Shown in pieces: positions 55,331 to 64,000 of a stretch of 64,000 bases of DNA. The translations under genes and the position numbers were made by a program. The notes beneath the pieces were generated by a model. It was not told where the DNA came from. It did not search any database and saw only the letters and a list, made by a program, of their open reading frames with translations. Numbering within the stretch: the first letter of the stretch is position 1; each line of letters starts with the position of its first letter. Origin of the DNA: Promerops cafer (Eukaryota; Chordata; Aves; Passeriformes; Nectariniidae); the NCBI GenBank assembly GCA_013398275.1, contig VZSE01012463.1, positions 1 through 64,000 of the forward strand. The letters run 5' to 3'.

Positions 55331-55832
55331 GCCGGCTCCTCGTGTGGAGCCCAGCACGGAGCTCAGAGCCAGCAGCCCCTGAGCTCTCTGAAGCACAGAT
55401 CAGGATGCTCTGGAGGCGGGACGCAGCCGTGCTCCCAGCACGGGCTGTTTCTGTGGAGCACTGTGGTGTCTGGCACACCACTGCAGCAGTCCACCCGGCA
55501 GCTCTGGTCCTGCTCCCCTCCTCACACAGCTCCTTCTCCTTCGGAGCTGCAGTTCTGGTTCAGTACCTACNCCGGGGCCGGTGCCAGCCCAGGCCGGCTC
55601 CTCGTGTGGAGCCCAGCACGGAGCTCAGAGCCAGCAGCCCCTGAGCTCTCTGAAGCACAGATCAGGATGCTCTGGAGGCGGGACGCAGCCGTGCTCCCAG
55701 CACGGGCTGTTTCTGTGGAGCACTGTGGTGTCTGGCACACCACTGCAGCAGTCCACCCGGCAGCTCTGGTCCTGCTCCCCTCCTCACACAGCTCCTTCTC
55801 CTTCGGAGCTGCAGTTTTGGTTCAGTACCTAC
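55310..55832. repeat. 261-bp tandem duplication around one N (probable assembly artefact)
   Basis: Bases 55310-55570 and 55572-55832 are the same 261 bp in the same direction, with a single N at 55571 between. I find two differences: G at 55329 against A at 55591, and C at 55555 against T at 55817. Two differences in 261 bp fit two haplotypes or sequencing error. The copies most likely are one locus shown twice. Confidence 0.85.
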
Positions 55833-56971
55833 ACTTCAGATCTTCTCTTTCATAGCAACAGAGAATCCCAACTCTGATTTCAATATATTGACACGTCTGC
55901 CACTATTAACCTTTCCTTGGCCAGCCCAGGCAAGATTGGACACTGGGCTAGTATCAAGCTTGTACGTTTTTTCTCTGCCACTGTTCAAGAATTCTGAGTT
56001 CTTTAAGCTCAGACTCCAAACAAGGACTTACCATGTATTTCAAATTCTTCTATGTGATCTGGGAGAAAAGCATCAGCTCATGTTAGTTCTTGGTGAGCTG
56101 GATGTGGCTCCCTTATGTATGTCAGGGAGCCTTTGGCACTGTGGGGAAGAGCACCCCAAGGTTAGTAAAGCTTTCATCTGTCCTATTTGGTTTATAATAT
56201 GAAAGAAAAATCTGAGTCTGCATCTTTAGCTGCTGTAGGTTTGTGAAATTCCTTTGAAGTTGGCACTCTGGTATGCATACATAAAGAATGAGAATAATTT
56301 TAGTGAAAATCTGCTAATACAGATGTTTTCTTCTTTATAACAATAACAGTGAATTTTGATCACTCCTAAACAAGATCAAAGGCATCAGAATCTCCTCTTT
56401 GTTTTAACATTATAATGAGAACACAATTATATTTAAAACACTTGAAATGGTTGAAGACACAGTGGCTGAAATAAACCTCGACTGCCTGAATGATGCCTCG
56501 ATATTGGGCTGTAATAACCTGGATTATCTGTGGCTGCTGGATTTTGCTGGAAGGAGAAGCACAAATGGCTGAGGACAGGAAATTCAGTCCATGTGCACTG
56601 GTGTATACAGCAAGCAAAGGTTCTTCCTCGAAGTCACCCAGCAATGGGAAATGAGAGGAATTTTTCATTTCTGATGGGGGCGCAGTGGCTTCAGGAATGG
56701 GATTTTCCTGTGCCTGGTTTTGTTTGGGTGGTGCTGGGCAAGAGCAGGGCCCTGTCCTGGATGTCTCACCTGCTGCACCTCTGCACCCACTGCCAGCCTC
56801 CTGCTTCTGCCATCCCAGCTTTCTTTTCTGAGAGGAAACTGGGGAAAGAATCCCTGATTTCAGCTCCTTCCATCACACCCCACTGGAGGCATGGCGCTGG
56901 CTTATTTTCCCGTGAGCTGCTGAAGTCTTTTGAGTCCTTCCCTCTCCCCCATCCCAGTCTTGTTCTGCTCA
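55833..56971. other. Unassigned non-coding DNA
   Basis: No gene was recognised. 56200-56500 is AT-rich. Frames here are short or unconvincing. Confidence 0.4.
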
Positions 56972-57055
56972 CAGAATCGTGGAATGGTTGGGGTTGGGAG
57001 GAACCCTAAAGCTCATCCACGTCATGGGCAGGGACACCTTCCCCTGGGGTGGGTG
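56972..57055 (-). mobile_element. CR1 LINE fragment, 3' end
   Basis: The minus-strand CR1 terminus is plain: 'cacagaatcgtggaatggtt', 'ggggttgggaggaaccctaa', then 'agctcatccacgtcatgggc' and 'agggacaccttcccctgg'. The copy is truncated soon after. Confidence 0.92.
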
Positions 57056-57182
57056 TGCAGGCAGGGAACTGAGCCATGGCAAGGACTGCAGCGTTTGTCA
57101 CCTTCCCAGGACAGGCAGGACCCCACAGGCCCCAGCTCAGGTGCGTCTGTGCCCCAGGGAAGGGTTGGCAGTGGAGCAGAGC

Positions 57183-57248
57183 ATTCCTCAGCACCCAGAG
57201 CAGAGCTTTGTTCTGCCATGGCCATGCCCGCTCTGGGTGCTGAGGAAT
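57183..57248. other. Perfect 19-bp inverted repeat (stem-loop)
   Basis: ATTCCTCAGCACCCAGAGC at 57183-57201 is the exact reverse complement of 57230-57248. The 28-base loop contains the palindromes GCCATGGC (57215-57222) and ATGGCCAT (57218-57225). A hairpin with a 19 bp perfect stem would form in RNA from either strand or as a cruciform in DNA. It is not part of a CR1 landmark I know. Confidence 0.9.
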
Positions 57249-59639
57249 CCCTCCCACCTGGTCCCGGGCAAAGCCACTCTGGGACATGAAGCTCTTGGTG
57301 GCTGGGTGGCAGCTGCTGGGCCTCTGAACTCCCTCAGGAGCTCCTTAGGAGGGATGTCAGGGCATTTTGTTCAGTAGTCCCACTGTGGGCTGTGCTGGTC
57401 AGACTGGGCTGGATGTGGTGCAGGAAATGAGCCCGTGAGAGCTGCATGCCAGGTGCCCTCTGTGAATGCATCTGTGTCAGAGGCAGCTCCTGTCACCCTC
57501 CCATCAGCTGCAACTGGAACTGGATGCCTACGGAGGTGGTAATTACAAATCCCAGCCAGGCTGCACAGGCTCATTTGTCTCTGTTTATCATCAGAGCAAG
57601 AATATTGATCATTACTAAACCATTAAATATCTTTGGAAAGGAAGAAGAAAATCAGATTAATAAAGGCTGACATGCATTGTGGAAGGTTCTTCTCCATGAA
57701 AGTCAGGTCTGGCAAGTGCAGAGATGACAAATGAAATCACTCTGCTGACCTGGGACAGATGGCATCTCGGAGAAAGCCACTTGGGGTTTTTATTACTCAG
57801 CTCTGGCTGCGTGTTTCGGAGCCAACTGAGTCACTTGGTGTTTAACTGGGTGTGTGCAGCTCTGGGGTTTGATGAACGCCCTGGAGTGTGACCCATCTGT
57901 GGAGGAGTCAGGGAGGTGATGGATCTGGGGTGCAATTCTGCTGAACAAACCCTGCCCTGGGGATGGGGCTCCGAGCCTGTCCCAGAAAAGGCCAGGAAGG
58001 ACCTGCCTCGAGCCTGCAGCCAGCCAGGGACTGAGGGCTGGAAGTGCTGCAGCCACGGCCTGTTCACACTGGGGTGGGCAAACGGCTGGATCTTCTGCCC
58101 GCTGTTCAGTATCAGGTGCTGCACTTCTGTCTCAGGCAGCAGAACGTGGATGTTTTCAGCCCAAACTGGTACTTCCCTCGCTGTACTCTTGGAAACTCTG
58201 GACTCTTGGGTTTTGGCAGCAGTTTGACCAATACCTTTTGTCGAAGAGCTCTGTTACCAATCTCCCTTGTAAGCCCCCTTCTGTCTGGTACCCGTTTCAT
58301 AGAGAAATGGCCATGCACGGGCCGGGCAGGCTCTGCTTTCTCGGGCTGAGTTTCAGGGATCTGCAGGGGGCAGCGCCGTAACAGGGGTCAGGTGCTGGGA
58401 CAGGTAATCGGAGGCAGGGCCCAGCCAGGTGAGGGCAGGTGTCCAGCCGTGGCTGCTGGGGTCTGTGCAGCCCAAGGAGCAGGCAGAGCTGGCATCTCCC
58501 GGCAGCAGCACTCCACAGGCGCTGCTCGCAGGTGCCTGTACTCAGCAAAAGCCTTTAATCGCAGGGGTTCAGCCCCAATTTCGGTTTCACGCAGGCCAAT
58601 TAGGAGAACCTTGTTTTCTGTAGATACAGTCTTTTCTATTTTGAAAGCTTGACAGTTCTAATGCTTTGAAATTATTGAAGCTGACATGTCTCCTCAAGAA
58701 CTGTTTAATCTGTCAGATTCTTCCTTCTTCTATCATCTCAATCATCTAATGACTAAAGCAAAAGAAGAACCTCCCAATGAGTTATTTTCTACCTTTCTTT
58801 AACTTGCCAGTAATTACAGAGATTTTTACTTGTGGTAGGAATTTCTCTTTAGAAACAGAGAAGAGCTAATTAAAAACATCCAATATCCTAAATTATGAAT
58901 TATGTTGAAGTGCAGTGGTTTGCAGGTGATAATGTCAGTGTGGGTTGGAGACACCACTTGTTATGCTGGATGCTGAAAAAAATTCAGCTTTACACAGACC
59001 AGATGACCTTTCTGGGTTCTTTCATTTTTATATCAGAGTTTCTCTTCATGTTTGTACAAGCAAATCTCCATTTTCTTGCTACATTAATCGTGGTAATTTT
59101 GCTGGGAGATTTTTTTCAGTTGAGGTCCTGATCAGTTTGTCTGAGGAAGTGGCAGATTTGGCACAAGCTGGCAATCTCCTCTCTGAGGGGGGCCCAAGAT
59201 GATGTAGCAGTAAAGTCCTGGGTGGGCATCCCTTGGAAATGACCACAAACCCTGCAGATAATGCCTTGTAACTTCATGATGATTTGCAGGGACTCAAAGC
59301 AGGGCTGGAGGGGCTGCCTTGGGGTTTCATCGTGCTCTGTGTTCCTTCTGTCGGGTTGAGTTGCTGCAGGAGCCTCGGCACAGGAGTGGGAAGATGGTAA
59401 AATTCCATGAGATCTGCTGAGGTGAAAGGAAAGACGTGAATGGGTGATATCAGCACTATTAGTTTTCTTTCACTCCTTCAGTGAAACCAATTATTGATTG
59501 CAGTGGGAGTTTGAATAACGGATGATGGGAAATGGGTGGGAGCAGGAGCCTCCGGATTGAAGTCTTGGATCACCAGCTTTGGTGTACAGGGTGTTCCTCT
59601 TGCTCAGTCAGAGCAAGAAGACTGTTTATTATTCTGTGG
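57249..59639. other. Unassigned non-coding DNA
   Basis: No gene was recognised. 57540-57680 and 58590-58900 are AT-rich. 57900-58560 is GC-rich. A 78-codon plus frame at 58895-59131 codes for a hydrophobic C-terminus but is in AT-rich DNA and is not recognised. Confidence 0.4.
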
Positions 59640-59880
59640 AGGGACAGCAACAGGATATTACACATTAACAGCCTTGATTCCTAATTAAAAACGAACAAGA
59701 GATGCAAACTCTCCCAATCAAAGTGTTTAATTGGTGCAGGTTTCATTTTTTGAAGCTCTTAGTCCCCACATCTGCATACATAATAGCAGGTAAACCTTCC
59801 ATTGTGGATGATTGATGTGAAGATATAAACAAAAGCAACTTTGATTTATGACTTAAGATCACTCCAAAGGCATTTTAAGA
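59640..59880. promoter_or_regulatory. AT-rich island, candidate conserved non-coding element
   Basis: AT-rich, no open frame, with CCTAATTAAAAACG near 59679, GAGATGCAAACT near 59699 and TGTTTAATTGGTG near 59727. The motif mix (homeodomain and octamer-like) resembles the other candidate elements. Confidence 0.22.
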
Positions 59881-59902
59881 AATCCCCCTCAGCCGCCTCC
59901 TG

Positions 59903-60775
59903 TCACTGCAAAGGCAGCAGAGCAGGCAGCCAGATCTCAGGGAGTGTGGCCCCAGCCCAGGGCTCTGTGCTCACCTGGGGATTCCATTCCCAACCAAACC
60001 GTCCCCTGGATCTTGCCCTGTCAATCCCAGATGTGCTAGCAAGATCAGTGCTGTCCCAGGCAGCTCCAGTTACCTGCCTGCTCTCCTGAGCCTTCAGCTG
60101 AAACTCTGCCTGGTGGCTGCACATCCTCCAAAAAGGCGAGAGGGGTTTCACCGAGGGCTCTGCTGGGCTCTGAGTCTCGCTGAAGAAGCAGCCCTTGCAG
60201 GCTGCCTGCTGCCCTGCCAGTGCAGCTACGCAGGTGTGGCCATGATCTGGCCTCACAACCCGGGGGTCAGCCCTGCTTTGTGCTGCAAGCAGCTGTATTG
60301 GGTGTTTGCTCATTAGAAATAACAAGGATTGTGTCCTGTGGGATGAGCTGGGATGATTGCGAGTCTGGAGCGGAATGAGCAAATCGGAGCTGCGTGATGA
60401 GCACGTGCTCAGCTGGGAAATGCCCAGTGATAAAGACATTTCTGCTGGGGAGGGAGCCTCCTTGCTAAGGGGAGCTGAGCAGAGGGTACAGATAACCAAG
60501 CCTTGCCATCTCCCAGCTAATAGAAGCTCCGAGAGCTCTGCTGGCTCTGGGGGAGCCCAGGGCAGCTGTGGGCAGCTCTGCAGCTCCCCAGGCTGCCCCT
60601 GGCACAGCTGGTGTCCTCTGGAGCGTGGTTGTGGTGGCCCAGCAGCCTGAGGTGGGTGAGGAGAGGGCAGCTCTGTGCTGGCAGCCAGCAGGAGCTCCCT
60701 GTGTGCACTGCACCTGTTCTCCTGCAGCGCCCAAACAGGCACGGAGGTGCTTGAATATTTTATGGGCACGGACAT
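59903..60775 (-). other. Long non-repetitive open frame, no recognised product
   Basis: This minus-strand frame of 290 codons is the longest in the window that does not depend on a tandem repeat. It starts at an ATG with context GTCC before it, which is weak. The product is Ser, Gln, Pro and Leu-rich with no signal peptide, membrane segment or domain that I can identify. No CpG island lies at its 5' side. It may be chance or part of a long non-coding transcript. Confidence 0.12.
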
Positions 60776-60986
60776 GAGACAATGAAAGTCTCTTAAACCA
60801 GCAATTCACATCGCCTTGCACATCCCTTTATTGCAGAACAGGAGTGATCCCCGGGGGTGATGTGCCATCCCTGAGACAAGTGCACAATCACTGGGCACTC
60901 TGGGGCTACGGGTGCAGAAAACAGAGTCAGGGCAGGCTCCAGGAGGTGTCCTGGGAAGAACCAGCAGGGCAGGAAATGATCTGCCA
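60776..60986. other. Unassigned non-coding DNA
   Basis: Nothing recognisable. Confidence 0.4.
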
Positions 60987-61070
60987 GGGTACGACCCAGG
61001 GTATGATCCCCATGGTACGATCCCAGAGTATGATCCAGGGTATGATCCCCAGGGTACGCCCCAGGGTACC
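60987..61070. repeat. GGTACGATCCCAGGGTATGATCC repeat
   Basis: Seven units of about 11-13 bp alternate between GGTACGACCCA and GGTATGATCCCC. The alternation C/T is what CpG decay would give. Confidence 0.9.
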
Positions 61071-62385
61071 AGGAGTCGTTGCTCAGTGGATCCCTCTGGC
61101 TTTTCCCAGCGTGCCGTGTCCATCCCCTGCTGGCAGAGCAGCCGCACGCCGAGGCATTTTTAGGTTGTCTCTGCATTTCCTTGCAGAGCCGTGGTCCCGG
61201 TGTTCCCACCCCGCCTCCTGCCGGTGCTGTGCCCCTCTCTGCAGTCACAGCAGGCACAGACCGAGCCGTGCCCTGGCCACCGCCGGGGCCAGCGGGGCCC
61301 TGCCCTGCAGGACGGGTCTCAGCCCGTGGATCTGCTTCCTGCCGCTCCTGCCTCCTGTCCTCATCTCCTCAGCACCCCCTTCCCAGGCTGTATTTATTGC
61401 TGGATGGAGAGCGTGCTCTGGCCCAAAGGGTTTTTCCTTCTCAATCCACCCTCATTTCTTGTCGGATGAGATGCTCCTCACACTTGTGGAGGAAGTGGGG
61501 CTGCTGTGGCAGCAATTCATCTGGGAACAGCTGGATAAGGGCTGCTTTCTCTTTGCTGGATAGGCCCTGTGATTTAGGGTAGCTCAATAGAAAGGAGCAG
61601 TTTGGGTGATGTTTGGCAGAGCAGTTGTGCCCAGGGAGGTTTGCAGGGGGGCAGTGCGGGCTCAGCTCTGCCCAGGGGGCTCTGGGGTACCCCAAAGCCT
61701 GCCTGCTGCCTGCAGGAGCTGTGCAGGCAGCTCTCCCTGCCTCTGCTGGCACTTCAGCACACAGCCTCCCCGTGGCTGGCAGTGCTTTCCTTGTACATCT
61801 GTGTTTGGCTTTTATCTTGCAAATCTCCTGTGTGCTGGGGGCACCAGCTGCATCTTTGTACAGCGACTGATTTTCAAGAAATCCAGTAGAGGTGTCACCT
61901 GTCAGGTGTCTGCAGGGTTTGATCGAGCTGACGCACGCAGCAGTGTCAGCAGGCACAGGGAATGATGTTTTACCTCCTCCGTGGTGTCTGATTTTCCTTG
62001 CTCACTTCAGCCTGCTCTCCTTCCTCCTCTCTCCTTTCTGCTCTCCTGGCTCCCCCTGCACAGGTGACAGCCCTAGTGACAACACCTGGCAACGATGACA
62101 ACTGTGTGTTTTAATGGATATCTTAGAAAAAATTACTGTTCATAAAATTTGATTTAGTCTGTACATTACTGTTTGCCACCAGGAGAGCAGAGTCAGTCTC
62201 TGGAAAGCTCCAGGTTCCTTGGAAGCCTGGGGGGTCTAAAACCACCTGAAAGGAGGGAACACATGGGTCTCGGGGTTCCACTGTGTAACTGGAATAAGTT
62301 AAAGCATGCTTGGAACAGCTGCTGACCAACTCCATCAATAATGACCCATGGGACTAAACCCAAAGGCTGCTGTGGACTCCAGGAA
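61071..62385. other. Unassigned non-coding DNA
   Basis: No gene was recognised. 61130-61330 is moderately CpG-rich. Several frames of 150-240 codons overlap on both strands at 60844-61956, which reflects base composition. Confidence 0.4.
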
Positions 62386-62431
62386 GCACCAGAGTGGGAG
62401 AATGCAGCACCAGAGTGGGAGAATGCAGCAG
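62386..62431. repeat. 21-bp direct repeat
   Basis: CACCAGAGTGGGAGAATGCA (plus G) is present twice in a row, followed by a partial GCAGAATGCAG copy. Confidence 0.95.
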
Positions 62432-64000
62432 AATGCAGAGTGGCTTGGTGCCAGGCTCTGGTTTGTAGGGGTGGCATCCTGCAGCACCTTGGAAGGTTCT
62501 GCCCTTCCCCTCGCTGTTCCCGTGTTTGTTCTCCTGGTGTGATCTCGGGGTGCTGTGCTGCAGCCAGCTGCTGGAAATGTGGCACTGAGCAGTTCAGCAC
62601 AAGCTCAGGAGCAAACACAGCGGGAAGGTGTGGAACGATGCAGCTGGAATCATTTAAGGGACAAAGGGAATGAAAAGGTGGCCTTGCTTTCCCTAGCAGC
62701 CGGTGGCAGGAGGTGGGTTTGCTCTTTGTGTGTTATGGGGAACATGTGGTGTGGGGTCTGTTAATGGGCTTTTGTTTGTGCTGGCTCTTTCTCAGAGGTG
62801 CTTTTTGGAGTAATTTGCTACATTCTGCTCCTGCTATTTGCAAGTGAAGAAAAATGGGATTCCGAGGCTTTCTCTGTGCCTTGTGCTGCAGGGAAAAGGA
62901 GCACTAATAGCCCATGAATAATTAGTGTGTTGTTCTAAGCTCATATTCTAGATGGATGCAGTCAGAGCGTGCCTGGGTTATCACAGAGGCTTCAGGGAGC
63001 TCTGATAGCTTTGCCTCTCTAGGACTGCCTGACACTGCTCATTACAGAAATACCTGCATCAGAAACACCACCCAGGGACACGTGTTGCATGCCGAATGTG
63101 GGCGAGTGTGATATTTGCAAAATGCCACAATCCTCCCAACAAGGATGTGTTTCCTGTGGAGTTTTCCCCCCACAGTCCATCTCTGAGCTTGCACTTCCCT
63201 GGGAGCTGCTTTGGCAGAGTGCCCTGCTGGGTGTGGAGGGTTCATTGTGTGAGTGGGTATCCCAGATTCTCCTGTCAGGTGAGCCCCGAGGCAGGCAGCA
63301 GAAAAATGGGTTCCAAGCAGTTTTTCAGCCTGTTGTTACGGGGTGCACTGAGCTGCCCTGGGACTGACAGCTCCCCTGGACTCCTTTGGCACCAGCTGGG
63401 ATTTCTGCAGTGCCACAGGAGGGCCGGTGCTGGGACAGGCTCAGGGCTGGGCTGGGCTCTTTGGGTCAGCTCTGGGATGGGCTCAGGGCAGTTCTTGCTG
63501 CCTCTCCTCGTCCTTGCCCTCGAGCCCCAAGCTCCTGGTTTTGCCCGTGACCCGTATTTTGAAGGCTGTGATTGACACCAGGATCACCTGCCAGTGCCTC
63601 ACGTAGGGAAGAACCTGGATGTGCACTGGGACAGGGAATTGATCAGCATTTGGTCACTCTGACTGCTCCCATCTCGTGTATTTGATAATACTGAACAGCG
63701 TAGCCCAAAGCAAGTGGAGCTGCTGTAATTATGCTGTCATTCTATTTACACAGCCGTTGCACGGTGTGGGAAGAGCTGGGAGAGGCCCAGGTTAGGTAAG
63801 GATTGCTGTGCCCTGGCTGCTTCCCTGCCCCAGTCCCATCCTACTGCGCACACTCGGCCACTCCCTGGCTGTGGCTGGGGGAGTGGAACAAGCAGGTGTG
63901 GTTCTGCACGTGGAAGGAGCTTCCCACGGTGGTCAGATGGTGAGTGCTGCCTTCCCTACCGTGCCCAGCTCTGAGACTCCTCTGCTGGAGCAGAAAAGGC
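62432..64000. other. Unassigned non-coding DNA
   Basis: No gene, repeat or clear regulatory site was recognised to the window end. A 159-codon plus frame (63096-63575) has no known domain. Confidence 0.4.

Noticed and set aside
54936..55481. Frames drawn through the 259-N gap
   Set aside because: The gap has no sequence, so these frames carry no evidence.
60844..61563. 239-codon plus-strand frame
   Set aside because: It includes the short GGTACGATCC repeat and continues through GC-rich DNA with several other open frames. No domain is recognised.
1..64000. Endogenous retrovirus or LTR elements
   Set aside because: I found no paired LTRs, primer-binding site with polypurine tract, or gag/pol-like frame. 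All interspersed repeats that I could identify are CR1.
1..64000. tRNA, rRNA, telomeric repeat or bacterial features such as operons and ribosome-binding sites
   Set aside because: No cloverleaf with A and B boxes, no rRNA text and no TTAGGG array was seen, and the sequence is vertebrate nuclear DNA.

Overview
This window looks like nuclear DNA of a bird. The strongest evidence is at least a dozen fragments of CR1 non-LTR retrotransposons. Several keep the diagnostic avian CR1 3' end: a block of the type 'ccttccaacccaaaccattctatg', here split by changes, followed by ATTCTATG or ATTCTGTG octamers. GC-rich minisatellites, long simple repeats and AT-rich islands without open frames fit the same picture. 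The CR1 subfamily with 'ggctggagcagcctgggacagtgg' (interrupted here and there) hints at a songbird, but I cannot prove the order. I found no protein-coding gene, tRNA, rRNA or known ncRNA that I can name. Most long open frames lie in tandem repeats or GC-rich DNA where stop codons are rare. No frame shows a recognisable domain, and I could not assemble a convincing exon series.

Layout. Positions 1-185 are a dense CpG island with three CCAAT boxes spaced 34 and 31 bp. It is probably the promoter of a gene that runs off the left edge, or a bidirectional promoter. A CR1 copy starts about 30 bp downstream. From 0.4 to 11 kb the window is rich in tandem repeats: a 16-19 bp minisatellite (2.6-3.2 kb), a 20 bp x 6 array (3.5 kb), CA/CAGA repeats (4.8-5.0 kb), a 55 bp minisatellite (6 kb), a GGACA pentamer array (8.4-8.7 kb), a 148 bp all-purine tract (9.6 kb) and a 12 bp x 10 array (10.7 kb). 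From 11 to 35 kb, AT-rich islands that look like candidate conserved non-coding elements alternate with CpG clusters (16.3, 20.4-21.1, 27, 27.7-28.1, 29, 31.9-32.5, 34.7 kb) and CR1 fragments. From 35 to 50 kb the sequence is mostly unremarkable, with six CR1 copies and a GC-rich cluster at 43.3-43.7 kb. From 52 to 56 kb there is a 31 bp-class minisatellite, a CpG cluster with one short open frame, two more G-rich minisatellites, and an assembly gap of 259 N. From 56 to 64 kb there is one CR1 fragment, a perfect 19 bp inverted repeat at 57.2 kb, and otherwise plain sequence.

The most concrete result concerns the assembly. Three of the four isolated single N bases (2784, 54763, 55571) sit exactly between two adjacent copies of the same sequence: 153+153 bp identical, 28+28 bp identical, and 261+261 bp with two mismatches. 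These are almost certainly contig ends that overlap but were joined with a one-base gap, so the duplications are probably false. The biology of the window is best read as intergenic or intronic DNA with regulatory potential, not as a gene cluster. I found no new enzymatic or defence system.
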